Source of the DNA: Emydura subglobosa
Lineage: Eukaryota; Chordata; Testudines; Chelidae
DNA: 64,000 nt
Reading direction: 5' to 3'
NCBI GenBank assembly: GCA_007922225.1
Contig: ML679958.1
Coordinates: forward strand, 60,660,862 to 60,724,861
Below are positions 22,176 to 34,494 of this stretch, piece by piece (within the stretch, counting starts at the first letter, position 1; each line of letters begins with the position of its first letter). Below the pieces are notes generated by a model. That model made no database searches and was not told the origin of the DNA. It was given only the letters and a program-made list of their open reading frames with translations. The translations under genes and the position numbers were made by a program.

Positions 22176-23355
22176 ATCGGCACCAGATCTAGAATCCCTC
22201 TCTCCAGTGTCTTCTGTGGTCACATGCCAGATTTGTCCAGACTGTCTCTCAGTTTCTCCCAGACTGTCTTACTCCAGTTTGTCTTGTGCCTCTCTCTGGC
22301 AAACACACATAAAACAGTTGCACTAATCAAAGCCTTAGCCCCTGTATTTGAAAACGCTTGGACGACATGATTCAGCTTCTACTCAATGTTTCCATGTTCC
22401 TGCGTTTTTCAGTGCTACTGCTATTGTTTCAGCAGTACCGGATTTACAATGGCACTGTCAGGCCGGGCCCATACTCAGAAAGGGCCCATTACAGATACAT
22501 CTAACCCATTCACATGACTGGGTCTGGCCCCTTATCCAGGGTAGTACAGCACCCAGGTCTTGCTGTGTGAGCGGCTCCCAGTCAATAGGTCCCGCTCACC
22601 TGCAGGGGCCTCACTGCCCAGCAACCTGGCTCCACCACACGGGCTGGGCAGAGCTGCTGGTCACGGGGCTGATGGGTGCAGTCAGGCTGGGTGAGCTCTT
22701 GGTGGTCACGTTCCAGGGGTCTGCCCCGCTTCCCAGCATGGCTCCAGTTCTGAGCAGTCTCTCTGCCCACCACCTGTGGAGCCCCACTCACCTCCCCAGT
22801 GCTGAGCCACCTGGGACTGGTGCAGAGGCCAGACCAGTCTCGGCCAGTGGGGCGGGGCAGGGCAGCACAGGGGCCTCAACCAGGCCTTGCCAGCAAGTGG
22901 GTCCTGACTGAGTCCAGCCCAGGTAGGTCCTGCTCTGCTCCCGATCTGGCCTGGCTGATTGCACCATTCCCAAGGGGCCGAAGCAATCTCCACCCGCAGA
23001 CTGGCTCTGGCTGTGCTGCCAACACAGCCCAGAAGATACGGTCACCTCCCAGCAGGGTTGCTGAGTATGGCCGGGAGGCAAGGCATGGTGGAGTGGGTCT
23101 CTGAGGGTCTAGGGGGGTGCTGGGAAGTGAGTGGGTGTGGGTGCTAGGCAGTGGGGGAGGTCTGAGTGTGTTGGGGCACTTGGCAGTGGGGGGGGGTTCT
23201 GTGGAAGGCACTGTGCAGCTGTCGTGGTGGAGCTATGGAGGGTACTGGGCATAGGGGGTCTGTGGGTGGGGGGGTGCTGTGCAGTTGTGAGGGAGAGTCT
23301 TTTGGGGGTCTCTGTGCAAGGGGGCACTGGGCATAGTGAGTCTGGGGGTGTTCTC
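22176..23355. other. GC-rich region without recognised gene
   Basis: 22440-23350 is markedly GC-rich with long accidental frames on both strands. A block GTACCGGATTTACAATGGCAC ... GGGCCCATTACAG (22436-22495) looks like the end of a non-autonomous repeat. No conserved protein pattern seen. Confidence 0.35.
23085..23345. repeat. G-rich degenerate minisatellite
   Basis: Repeats of GGGGGGTGCTG / GGCAGTGGGGG / GGGTCTGTG-type cores at irregular 35-50 bp spacing. Multiple G-runs of four or more could form G-quadruplexes on the plus strand. Confidence 0.5.
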
Positions 23356-23705
23356 TGTAGTAACTCAGAACCCACCCCCTCTAACATCCCATCACAGGCC
23401 ATTGGACATATTTACCGCTAGTAGTCAAAGATCAGTCAATTGCCAAATTAGGCTGTCCCATCATAACATCCCCCCCATAAACTTATCCAGCTCAGTCTTG
23501 AAGCCAGCTAGGTTTTTTGCCCCTGCTACTCCCCTTGGAAGGCTGTTCCAGAACTTCACTCCCCAAGGCTTAGAAACCTGCATCTAATTTCGAGTCTAAA
23601 CTTCCTGATGACCAGTTTATATCCATTTGTTCTTGTGTCCATATTTGATGCTGAACTTTAATAACTCCTCTTCCACACTGGTATTTATCCCCCTGATGTG
23701 TTTAT

Positions 23706-24632
23706 AGAATCATAGAATACTAGAGTTGGAAGGGACCTCAGGAGGTCATCTAGTCCAACCCCCTGCTCAAAGCAGGACTAACCTCAGCTATATCCTCCCA
23801 GCCAGGGCTTTGTCAAGCCTCAGCTTAAAAACCTCTAAAGATGGAGATTCCACCACCTCCCTAGGTAACCCATTCCAAGTGCTTCACCACCCTCCTAGTG
23901 AAAAACTTTTTCCTAATGTCCAACCTAGACCTCCCCTACTGCAACTTGAGACCGTTGCTCCTTGTTCCGTCATCTGCCACCACCGAGAACAGCCTAGCCC
24001 CATCCTCCCTGGAACCCCCTTTCAGGTAGTTAAAGGCTGCTATCAAATCCCCCCTCATTCTTCTCTTTTGCAGACTAAAGAAGCCTAGTTCCCTCAGTCT
24101 CTCTCATAAGTCATGTGCTCCAGCCCTCTAATCATTTTTGTTACCCTCCACTGGACTCTTTTCAATTTATCCACATCCTTTCTGTAGTGGGGGCCCAAAA
24201 CTGGATACAGTATTCCAAATGAAGCCTCACCAATGCCGAATAGAGGGGAATAATCATTTCCCTTGATCTGCTGGCAATACTCCTACTAATGCAGCCGCAT
24301 ATGCCGTTAGCCTTCTTGACAACCAGGGCACACTGCTGACTCATGTCCACCTTTTAATCCACAGTTACTCCCAGGTCCTTTTCTGCAGAACTGCTGCCTA
24401 GCTCATCGGTCCCCAGTCTATAGCTGTGCATGGGATTCTTCCTTCCTAAGTGGAACACTCTACACTTTTCTTTGTTGAACCTTATTAGATTTATTTTGGC
24501 CCAATCCTCCAGTTTGTTTAGGTCCTTCTGTATCCTATCCCTACCTTCCAGGGTATCTACCACTCCCCCCAGCTTAGTGTCATCCACAAACTTGCTGAGG
24601 GTGCAATCTACCCCATCCTCCAGATCATTTAG
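23706..24632 (-). mobile_element. Younger CR1 LINE, 3' fragment inserted in an older CR1
   Basis: Starts with AGAATCATAGAATACTAGAG, the reverse complement of the CR1 3' end, and reads on the minus strand through the tail into the RT end (frames 24162-24350 and 24354-24641: [20 protein letters not shown], with V-D-D replacing the A-D-D seen elsewhere). The host CR1 stops at TGTTTATAG and resumes at GAGAGCAATC, so the insertion point is clear. Confidence 0.87.
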
Positions 24633-24923
24633 AGAGAGCAATCATATCTCCGCTCAGCCTGCTTTTCGTTAGGCTAAACAAGCCAAGCTCTTTGAGTCTC
24701 CTCTCATAAGGCAGGTTTTCCATTCCTCGGATCATCCTAGTAGCCCTTCTCTGAACCTGTTCCAGTTTGAATTCATCTTTCTTAAACACGGGAGACCAGA
24801 ACTGCACACAGTATTCCAGATGAGGCCTGACCAACGCCTTGTATAACAATACTAACACATCCCTGTCTCTACTGGAAATACCTTGCCTGATGCATCCTAT
24901 GACTGCATTAGCTTTTTTCACAG

Positions 24924-25374
24924 TGTAGTAGGTTCACATCAGCCCCCCTGCTTCTCTGTCCTCTGCCTCACAAACCACACGCAAATCGCAGCTTCGTGCT
25001 CCCATTAGTGCTCTTTATTCACAGGCTTTTCCCACCACCAATTATTTACAAGTACAGTCTGGGCTCAGGGGCCATACAGTCTCAGCCCCTCACTCAGGGC
25101 AGCTCCCCTCCAACTGAGGCTTCTCCCTCACATGCTGATGGCTGATGCCTCGTCCCGTCCGCCCTCCTTCCGACTGCTCTTGCTACCTCCCTGCTGTGAG
25201 TCTCTGATGAGCCCCACCTTGAGCTCTTGCCTGTGAGCCTTTATAGGGCTGGTCTAATAAGCATAACAGCTGCTCCCTGTTAGCCCAGTCTCCATAGGCT
25301 CCACTCCCCCTTTCATTAGGGCTCCAGGGGCAGAGGGCTGGCTTAACCTTCAGTTCTCAACCAGCACCCTGTCA
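24924..25374 (-). mobile_element. Solo LTR with target-site duplication in CR1
   Basis: TGTAGTAGG...CCCTGTCA, 451 bp, TG...CA ends. Flanks are CACAG (24919-24923) and CACAT (25375-25379), a 5-bp duplication with one difference. Reverse-complement TATA (CTTTATAGGGC, near 25239) and poly-A signal (CTTTATTCAC, near 25013) give minus orientation. It interrupts the reverse transcriptase of the older CR1. Confidence 0.72.
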
Positions 25375-26295
25375 CACATGGCCACATCACATTGGCGACT
25401 CATAATCATCATGTGATCAATCAATAAGCCCAGATCCTTCTCTTCCTCTGTCACGTCCAACTGATGCGTCCCCAGTTTATAGCAAAAGTTCTTATTAGTC
25501 CCTAAGTGCATGACATTGCACTTTCCACTATTAAATTTCATCCTATTTCTATTACTCCAGTTTACAAAGTCATCCAGATCTTGTTGTATGATATCCCAGT
25601 CTTTCTCTGTATTATGTATCTCTGAGATCTCTTTTTCCCAACTTTGTGTCATCTGCAAACTTTATTAGCACATTCCCACTTTTTGTGCCAAGTTCAATAA
25701 TAAAAAGGTTAAATAAGATTGGTCCCAAGACCAATCCCTGAGGAACTCCACTAGTAACCTCCCTCCATCCTGACAGTTCACCTTTCAGTATGACTTGTTG
25801 TAGTCTCCCTTTTACCCAGTTCCTTATCTGTCTTCCAATTTTCTTATTAATTCCCGTCTTTTCCAATTTAACTAATAATTCCCCATGTGCAGCTGTATCA
25901 AATGCCTTACTGAAATCCAGGTAGAATAGATCTACTGCATTTTGTTTGTCTAAAAAATCAGTAATCTTTCAAAGAAGGAGATCAGGTTGGTCTGGCATGA
26001 TCTACCATTTGTAAAACCATGTTGCATTTGATCCCACTTACTGTTAACCTCGATGTCCTTAACTACTTTCTCTTTGAAAATTTTTTCCAAGACCTTGCAT
26101 ACTAGTGAGGTCAAACTAACAGGCCTGTAATTATCCAGATCAACTTTTTTCCCCTTTCTTAAAAATAGGAACTAATGGTTGCAATTCTCCACTCATATGG
26201 TACAATCCCTGAGTTTACAGATTCATTAAAAATCCTTGTTAATGGGCTTGCAATTTCATGTGTCAGTTCCTCACTATTCTTAGACGGAGATTATC

Positions 26296-27300
26296 CAGGC
26301 ACAAGCCTAACTTCCTCTTGTGTCCATACATTAGTTGTGTTAACCTAGGGCTTGAACCTAGGGTCCCAATACCTTGCAGGGCTGGAGGGTCTGAGCCCAT
26401 GTTAAACCGGGACCTAGGGTCTGAGCCTTATTGCTTTTGTATGTGTACATGGCCCTACCTTGACTTGAGTCCTGGAAATCTTCTGGATATATCCCAGAGT
26501 TTCTTGGGGCAACTTCCTTCATCCTCTCTATGCCAACAAGTTGTGGTGCAGTCTATTGCACTCTGTTGCAAATGGAAGCCACACCTTCCTTTGCAAATGG
26601 CTGGAGCTCAGGTCAGCATTAACCCGTTGTCTGCTGAACACCCATCTGCAAGCACACTATCAGAGAGCCTGCAGGGTTTTCAATGGAGACCAATCAGAAG
26701 AAGTTTTTTGCAAAGAGGGCTGCTTCCTAGTCACCAGAGAACAGCCAGAATTTGGTGCACGTTGCTCAGGCACTCCTGCATATGCAACCCCAAGGAAGGT
26801 AGAGGGGCTCCTGGAGCAAGGGCAACAGAGCAGAGTGGGGACCAAGTGGCTGGCCTGTAGGGAGGAGAGCAGCAGAGCTCCTGGCTAAGCATGGCTGGGG
26901 AAGGATGATCCCGAACACCCAAGATGCTCCCCAAAAGAGCTAATCATACAATTTAAGTACTCTCGTGCTCCTTATGGGCACCTGAGTCCCATCAATAGCA
27001 TGGTCACAGTTAGGTAACTGGGTGGGCAGTAGAGTTTTCCCGCAATGCAACACATTCATAGGGCTAGAGTGTCGACACTGAAGGGGGAGGTGCGATGCAC
27101 TCTGGGATAAGGTTACTTTAATTCAGGTCTGTGCACTGTAATGTGGACTCCAAAGCCCTAGGTTTGAGCATGAGTCAGAAAATCCTTAATTTAGGGTTAA
27201 AATGCAGTGTAGACACTCACGTCCATGGTTCCCTGGCATGGGTCAGCTGACTCAAGTCCCACTAACCTTAGGCTTACATTGCTGTGTAGACATACCCTCA
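26296..27300. repeat. MITE-like / hAT-like non-autonomous repeat (uncertain)
   Basis: The right end ...GCTGTGTAGACATACCCTCAG is the kind of end common to hAT-type MITEs of reptiles. Inside, GGGCTTGAACCTAGGG (26349) and AGCCCTAGGTTTGAGC (27153) form an inverted pair. No transposase frame. Ends are not proven. Confidence 0.35.
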
Positions 27301-27489
27301 GTAACTGGGTGACACCCAGTGGAGCAAGGCCCCCCTACTTTGCCTCCTCTTCCACCCCCTTGTAATGACCAAACTCTGGAGGAACAATTGGAGAACAAGG
27401 GGGTGATAGAGGTTGCAGCCTGGGCCCCTTCTGGGATGACTAGATTGACAGAAACCAAGAGGCCAGCTGGTCATCAGACATTCCTCCTA

Positions 27490-27700
27490 CAACCCTGCTG
27501 ACACTCACTAACAGTTTGTTAGTGTGCTCTGATCTACCTTACTTTGAAACCAGAATAGATCAAAGTGCACTAGTCAACCTGTAGTGTGTGCATCAGCAGG
27601 GACCAAACAGGAAGTTATTAAGCAACAAGCTAGCACAGGGTAGATTCATCCACCAGCTTGCTGCGAACTAAATTGTTTATGTAGACTAACCCTAAGATGA
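27490..27700. repeat. MITE-like repeat (uncertain)
   Basis: Ends in TTATGTAGACTAACCCTAAG, again a variant of the TGTAGAC-x-ACCCT end. No frame. Assigned by end resemblance only. Confidence 0.3.
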
Positions 27701-28679
27701 TTTTGCCAGAGAAGGTGTAAGTTATACCCTCTTAGTCTCTTTTAGCTTCTTTTCTGAATTTGGCCCACAGTCACTGTGAGAATTAAAAGGAGAGTTTGGA
27801 CCATATGATAAATAGAAGGCACATGTGTCATCTTCAAAGGTAAGCTGCATAGGATTTTTTTGAAAATAGATGTTTGCCCCTTTTTCCTTCTTTAACAAGA
27901 GTAAAGAAAGCTTGATTTTTTTCCCCAAAGGGGTGGAGGATTCCACTTTTTATCTGCCTAAGAAATATCGGCAATGTCAAGTCTGGTCTTCCCTGTTTTG
28001 TTGGAAGATATCTTTGGTATTGTGAGCTTGTACAGCTTAATTTCATGGAAAGGGATGAAGAGTGAATCTTTAATAGAGATATACTTTCTCCAAAATGATT
28101 CTTAGTCTTTGGAATTAAATAGGAGTTGTTGGACTTTTTTAGGTCTGTTTTTGTTGTTAAAAAATTCATAGTCTGGCTAAAAATCTTTTCCTTCACAGTT
28201 GACTCTTTTGTGATGTCATAATGTCACCAATTTTCCAGTCACCAGGGTAATTTCATTACTTCTCTATTTCCAGAGTAGACATAACCTGAATTTCTAATAT
28301 AAAAAACAAGACAAAATTTTTAAAAAGCCTTTTGGGGGGGAAATCAGCCATTTTTTACATCATACAGAAACAAAAAGGATGCAGACTTTTGGGATCATTT
28401 TAGAAGACCATAAGTTCTAAAACTAAAATCAGCCTAGATGTTTCTAATTTTTATCTTGGTACCATTCAATTTTCTACATTTCCCCACAAGACTTCAATCT
28501 GAGCAAATATCAAAATTGGGCATAATTTTATCCTATAAACATGCATGTTATTTTCAATGTTAAATACATGATCATAACTATAGCCACATGGAACCTTTTC
28601 CTGAAATTTTGGGGAGAAACTTGGTCTCATAGGTAATGTCATGGTTATCTCCTAGTTTACACAGCTAGTCTATATTGAC
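27701..28679. other. Unassigned sequence
   Basis: AT-rich, no supported feature. The minus frame at 27834-28196 (120 residues) has no recognised pattern and a biased Lys/Ser composition. Confidence 0.4.
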
Positions 28680-28920
28680 ATGTCAGTTAAAATATATATT
28701 ATGGATACAGCGCCTGTTGGTGACGCTTTACAATAGAACCTTCTCCACATGTGCCTGCTGGAGCACACGTGAGACCCCTCTTTTCTCTTCCCATGGTATT
28801 CTCCAAATATTCCAAGGGCGAGGCTATATAAGAAGACAGTGCACGCTCTACCACCTCAGTTCCTTCCAACCTCTGTAGCAGACAGAAGTAAACTGGTCTG
28901 GTCCCTTGAACCTGGAGTTT
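28680..28920 (+). repeat. DIRS left inverted terminal repeat with promoter
   Basis: Contains GAACCTTCTCCACATGTGCCTGCTGGAGCACACGTG, GGTATTCTCC and GAGGCTATATAAG (TATA near 28822). The same series, inverted, is at 34490-34640. The TATA box plus downstream leader suggests this is the transcription start region. Confidence 0.6.
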
Positions 28921-29007
28921 TCTCCATGATAAGTGCCTTTTAATCTTAAAGTTATTATTATTAATTAGCATAGATAGTGTTATACTATAGATTGGTTCTG
29001 TAGTGTT

Positions 29008-29217
29008 ATGATGGATCCACAGACGAAAAAGAAGCCAGGTTTTAAGAAGAATGCTTCATGCCCAGTTGTTTTCCTGGCATCAGACAAGCACATGAGGTAT
29101 CTTAAGTGTCTGGGCAAAGGACATTTTCCCTCCAGTTGCTCCATTTGCTGGACTTTCACTCCTGGAGCTCATAAGGAGGGACAGATCAGATTCGCTGAAA
29201 AAAGATCTGGCCACTAA
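29008..29217 (+). pseudogene. DIRS ORF1 (gag-like) remnant
   Basis: A 69-residue frame from ATG 29008 with Lys-rich start and YLKCLGKGHFPSSCSICWTF, i.e. C-x5-H-x4-C-x2-C spacing, matching the fragment at 2919-3100. Downstream frames (29240-29497, 30249-30437) with Ser/Asp-rich composition may be further parts of ORF1. Confidence 0.55.
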
Positions 29218-31339
29218 ACTGTCTGCTTCTGGAGATTCATTGGAACTGAAGACTAAGAGGCCACATTTGGCTCCAATGGGCTGTTCAAATAAAAAAAACT
29301 CAAAGTCATCAGAATCATTATCAATTTCGGGTTCCAATCCTTTGGGAAAAGTTGCCAAGGCTTCGAAGGCACTGGGGATACAAAAATACCTTCGCTCTGT
29401 CAAGGAACTGAAAGATAAGTCGGTTGCAGCTGTATTGGTGCCAAAAAAAGTAGCCATGGGAAAGATGGATTTTATGAGCAGTCCCAGATCCCTTTAATTG
29501 GACTGATTAGATCCGTCTGATACAGACGTGACCACTACAGTTTTGATGTCAAAATTCAAGTCAGTTCCGGGCTCTCTGAAGCCCAGTGTTGTTTGGCAGA
29601 GTGTTTCCCTGGATTCAGTAATTTTCAGGTCTGTGGCATCAGTCTCGTCCTCTGTTCCAGTTCCGGAGCCATCACTGAATCCATAGAAGATAACAGTAGT
29701 GGCTGATGTCCATCTTCCTCTATGTGAGCATTCCTTGAAACTGACTGACACAAATTAGGCAACAGGAAAGAGACAGTCTTCACCATCTTTTTTATTGTCA
29801 CCTGAGAGAAGGAATAGAGTAAAGGAGATTGTTAGTCTGTCTCCATAAATTTCTATGCCTCCTCCCAAGACTCCTACAGGATCTCCAGGCAGATCTTTCT
29901 TTCTCTTTGTTTCTCACCATCTTCAGGTATCATTGAACTCTGCAGTGAGATCCATACCAGATCTGAGGTCGGATCTGTCTGCAGAAGAGGATAGAGGAAG
30001 AATCTGGAGACCTGTTTCGTCCTGGCTTATGTCACCCTAATCCCTTTGCTCCTCTTCTCAGAGGTATGTTCCTGGATCCCACATACTGGAAAGACTGGCA
30101 GCCATGATCTTCATGGCCATATTGGGTTCAACCCTAACAGTTATTTGATTATCCTCTTCTTAGATGGAGAGGTGAAGTTTCCTTTGATAAGCATTCGGTA
30201 GCTTATCTGTCCTCTGATCCAGATCCTCTATATCCATCAGCACAGACAGTGCTACCAGATACATTTTCTGACAAAGAAGTGGAGAAACTGGCTGCTCTTG
30301 TAGAACAGGAGCAACTGGTCACAGATGTCAATCCAAACTTTTCATCTGATGAGCATGTTGGTGTGTCTTCAGTTTCCTCCCCATCTGAGGATGCGTTACA
30401 GTTACATAACTTTGTGAATCATATAGTAGTATATTAAACTTACCTTCGGTACCTGTACCTACCCTATATTTGACATTTTGGGACCTACTTCCAGGGATAG
30501 GAGGCTGCTTCCTATTTTGGATGGACTTTTGCAGCTTACCAAGACTGTTTGGTCAACTCATGCTTTCTGTCAGCCTGTATCAAAGAGGCAAACAAACTTT
30601 ATCAGGTGCCACAGGAGAGGTTTTCACATTTTCACACCCATCCTATACCCAATTTGCTGCTAATAACAAGTTTAGATCTGGCCAGACTCACTATACCCTG
30701 ACAGATAGAGAGGGGAGGAAAATTGATGCACTGGGAGAAAAGTATTTTCTTTCTCTTTTCTGGGTAGTAGAGTGGGTATTTATGAGTCAGTAATGGCTCA
30801 TTATCATTTCCATCTGTAGGAAAAGATGTCTGTATTCATGTAGCACTTGCCAGAGGACATATAGAGATTGGCTAATTGGCTCTTCTCACAGAAGGATGGA
30901 ATGTGGCAAAGCATGTCCTCAGGGCATCATTTGATGCTTCAGACTGGTCTGCCAGAGCTTCTGCATCTGCAGCCTCCTTGAAGATGCATGATTGGCTCTG
31001 GCATCTTCCTTGGCAACAGAGGTGAAAGTTATGGTGGAGGACCTCCTCTTTGATGGGAGTGGCTTTTTCAGTTCCAAGATGTATGAGCTCTGAGAAAAAT
31101 TAAACAGGATGAGATCTACTGCTTTTCTCTGTGTCTGTATCTATCCACCAGGAAGAGGCCTTCTACTGCATCATTTAGATACCAGAGGCAGAATTACTCA
31201 CAGTCATCTTCTTATTTTTTTCCTGGCAACAGCACCAGCAGACGCAGACTTCATTTTAGTCTCAGCAGAAGAAGAAGTCTTTCAAGTCTAGAACTAGGAT
31301 GAAGCAACCAGCTCCTTCTTCTTCATCTTCAGCACACAC

Positions 31340-31960
31340 CAGGCCGCAGATTTGATGCGACAATTGAGAGTTGTGGACTAATCGGCGAGGTTCAGTCTCC
31401 TCTGTTATTTAGAGACATGCTATCCCAATTTATCAACCAATGGAGGCAAATTACATCAGATTCATTGATACTGGATATTATAGAAAAGAGCTATATTAAC
31501 TCTGGCCTCCATAATTTCCTCACTCACAGTTATGGATTAATTAGCCACTCAATTTAAAAGACGCTTATTTTCATATCGCTTTCTGGCACAATTATCAAAA
31601 ATATCTATGGTTCATGGTGGCAGGGCACCATTTTCCATACAAGGTGCTCCTGTTTAGTTTGTCAACAGTGCAGAGAGTTTTTTCAAAGTGCCTTTCTGTG
31701 ATAATGGCACAGCTGAGAAATCAAGGTATTTTTTGTTTACCCATATTTGCACAACTGGCTGCTGAAAGTGGTTACCCGTGATGTTCTGTTGCATCACATC
31801 AAAGTTACAATCTCTCTCTTCTCAGACCTGGGGCTGCTTCTCAGTCTCAAAAAGTCAAATCTCTGCCCAACTCAGATGATTCCATGTACAGGTACAATAC
31901 TGGACTCAGTAGCAGGGAGAGCTTTTCTTCCAGACGACAGGTTTCTGAAAATAAAATAAA
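31340..31960 (+). pseudogene. DIRS reverse transcriptase remnant
   Basis: Around 31550-31700 a frame reads KRRLFSYRFLAQLSK, and 31747-31959 is open for 70 residues: HNWLLKV at the position of the catalytic D-D-W-L box (Asp residues lost, HNW here), then DLGLLLSLKKSNLCPTQ and TGTILDSVAGRAFLPDDRF, typical of the DIRS/gypsy RT end. Several stops upstream. Confidence 0.65.
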
Positions 31961-32199
31961 TGACATTGCAAATTGAAGCCTATCAATACTAGAAGTTGAT
32001 CCTCTTCTTGGGTCTCATGAGGTTGATAGCAGCTACCACTTATGTAACCTCTTTTGCTCTTCTCAGAATGCAGACAATGCAACATTGGATGTTGTGAGTT
32101 TATACAGCCAGTTGAGAAAGTCTTCATATGTTTGTCACCATGCCTCAAGATGTTCTGGATTCACTGAGATGAACAGATCTCTCTGAGGTGTTCTATTCA

Positions 32200-32400
32200 A
32201 TCCCCCTTCCTCATTGGTGATGATAACATCAGATGCATCCAACAGTGAATGGGGAGCCCATTTCTTCCCAAGAGAAGAATTTACATATAATTGTGTTGGA
32301 AGTAAGAGCCCTATATCTGGCTCTCAAATCATTCCTCCTTTATGTAAAAGGGAGTGCGGTCCAGGTGGTAACAGACAATACAACTACTATGTAGTAAGTG
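32200..32400 (+). pseudogene. DIRS RNase H remnant
   Basis: Frame 32214-32405 starts MVMITSDASNSEWGAHF, the first catalytic Asp block (T-S-D-A-S) of a retroelement RNase H. A second frame near 32300-32400 holds ELRALYLALKSF-like and TDNTTTM-like blocks with the next acidic residues. A frameshift separates them. Confidence 0.62.
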
Positions 32401-33059
32401 AATAAACAAGAGGGAGCTCACTCATTTCAGTTATGTGCCAAAGTGATCAGGATATGGGATTGATTCATTCTTTTATCCGGTGGCTATGAATTTATCAGGA
32501 GAAAATCCATATGCAAGCGGACCATCTCAGCAGAGACAGTTCTCAAATTCACGAGTGATCACTGAAGGATCAAATAGTCCAACACATCTTTTCCCATTGG
32601 GGTCAACCTGAGGTAGACCTGTTTGCAATGGAAATCATCAAAAAAAAGTCCCATCTTCTGTTTAAGAGTAGGGAGGGACCATCAGTTCCTTTTGGATGCC
32701 TTCCTTCTACACTGGGGAAAGGGCCTGCTGTATACTTCCCACTCCCACCCCCACCCCTTTCCATTGACTCAGAAAGTGATGAAGAAGATTCAACAAGACA
32801 GGGCAAAAATGATATTGATTCCTCTAATTTGGCTGAGACAGCAGTGGTACACGGACCTGTTTTTAGCTGTTAGGCAGATGGTCCTTCTGCCTTCGTCTTT
32901 GGATATTTTGTCACAGTAACAAGGTAAGATTCTTCATCCAGATCCACAGGCTCTTCATCTGACAGCATGGGCCATCAGAATTTGGCTAGTCTTGAACAGT
33001 CATGATCTTCCTTGGTAAAGAACGTACTGCTCAATTCTAGAAAATGATCAACAAGAAAA

Positions 33060-33990
33060 TGTTACTAATTAAAACGGATTTCTCGCTTGGATGAAAGGAA
33101 AATCTGATTCTCCATTGGCAGCTTCTATACTCTGTATTCCAGAATATTTAATGTACTTGAAATCTGAAGGATTGTCTAATTCTTCTTTAAGAGTTTCACC
33201 TGGCTGCTATTTCCGTTTATCACGTTTTGGCTGAGTGCAGATCATTATTCGTACATGGCTTGGCCAAAAAACTTATGAAGGGGTTATCTAACATGTATCC
33301 TCCTTTAAAGGATCATGACCTATCTTGGGATCTTAATTTGGTATTACCTATGCATATGAGGTCACCCTGTGAATCTATGGTGGAGTGTTCATTGATTTAT
33401 TTATCTGTTAAGGTGGTCTTCATCACTGCTATTACACCAGCCAGAAAGATGACTGAATTGGATATCCTGATGGCTGACATGCCATTTGCTAATTTTTACA
33501 AAAATAAAGTGGTTCTTAGACGTGATCCCAGGTTTTTACTAAAAACAGTGTCTGAGTTTCACATTAATCAGACAATTAATTTACTGGTTTTCCTCCCAAA
33601 CCTCTTGTTATTAAAACAGAGTCTGTGTTACATACTTTTACTAGGTAAGCCCTTGCTTTACTACTTAAATAGAACTAAGTGTTTTAGGAAGTAATCTAGA
33701 CTTTTGGTTTCTTATGCTAAGAATCATATGGGTGATAAGTGTCCACTCAGACTATTTCCAGGTAGGTTATGAGTGTTATGAGTCAATTGAAATTCCCGAG
33801 CTGCCAGTTACAAAGTCTCATTCTACTAGTGCTATAACAGCATCTTTTATTTCATTTAAACAATATTTCTGTAGAGGAAATTTGCAGGGCTGCTACTTGG
33901 AAGTCAGTACGCACATTCACTAAACATTATTAGCTGGATCTTGCTTCTAGAGTGGATGCCACATATGTCAGAGCAGTGTTATAATAATTA
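33060..33990 (+). pseudogene. DIRS tyrosine recombinase remnant
   Basis: Frame 33227-33694 carries KGLSNMYPPLKDHDLSWDLNLVL and VVFITAITPARKMTELDIL, the segment with the first catalytic Arg (T-P-A-R-K). After a shift, 33790-33920 holds the H-x-x-R box region, which here reads H-S-T-S (33819-33830): the catalytic Arg is Ser. The 5.4-7.3 kb copy keeps H-S-T-R at the same place. Confidence 0.72.
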
Positions 33991-34203
33991 TTTTATTAGG
34001 ATTCTTTCCTACCTTCAGGGTTTTTTTCAGCAAAGCTTGTCAAACTTACCATAAGTGGGAATATGCAAAGCCACTCAAAAAAGAAATGAAGGTTACTTAC
34101 TTGTAACCAGAGTTCTTAGAAATGACTCTTGCATATTCACACTTCCTGCCCATCTTCCCCTCTTTTTTCAGAGTCCTATCATGGTTTTCTGGTTTGGCAG
34201 TGG

Positions 34204-34494
34204 TGTTGGGATTCCTTCCAAGACTGCTTTCCACTCAGTTTCCCAAGAACTCAATTTGACTCCAGATTTCATTGCTCAGGTTTCTTTATTAGGCATACAG
34301 CAAAGCTAAGCTGAGTTGATCAGACTAAATGGAGGAGGTGGATGCAGGGGGCATCACAGAGCCCAAGTTACATAGAAAACATCTTCTTTTATATACAGTT
34401 ATGCATACATTACATTACTATAAGTACGCAGTCGTGCTTTCTGAGAAATGAGGCCTCACTCCTATGTTGTTACTCATGTCAAGCCAGACCTACA
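34204..34494 (-). mobile_element. Short solo LTR, family D, inside the DIRS right end
   Basis: Starts TGTTGGGATTCCTTCC and ends CAAGCCAGACCTACA, the same ends as 21631-22175, but 291 bp long. AGTGG (34199-34203) and GGTGG (34495-34499) flank it, a 5-bp duplication with one difference. The reverse-complement poly-A signal CTTTATTAGG is near 34283. Confidence 0.65.

Larger units (their letters stand above)
23356..26295 (-). mobile_element. Older CR1 LINE, minus strand, split by two insertions
   Basis: Segments 23356-23705, 24633-24923 and 25375-26295 read on the minus strand as one CR1 copy. The first gives the 3' tail. The second gives the RT C-terminus (frame 24625-24921: [30 protein letters not shown]). 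The third gives upstream RT (frames 25350-25658 and 25612-25866: GVPQGLVLGPILFNLFI and FADDTKLG, the catalytic F-A-D-D). The inserts are a younger CR1 (23706-24632) and an LTR (24924-25374). Related by sequence to the plus copy at 35805-36612. Confidence 0.82.

Noticed and set aside
22348..22911. A 187-residue frame in GC-rich DNA
   Set aside because: Overlapping long frames exist on both strands, as expected from GC-rich sequence with few stops. No conserved motif.
26258..26860. A 200-residue plus-strand frame
   Set aside because: Starts in the antisense of a CR1 and runs into MITE-like sequence. Antisense overlaps and no domain; not a gene.
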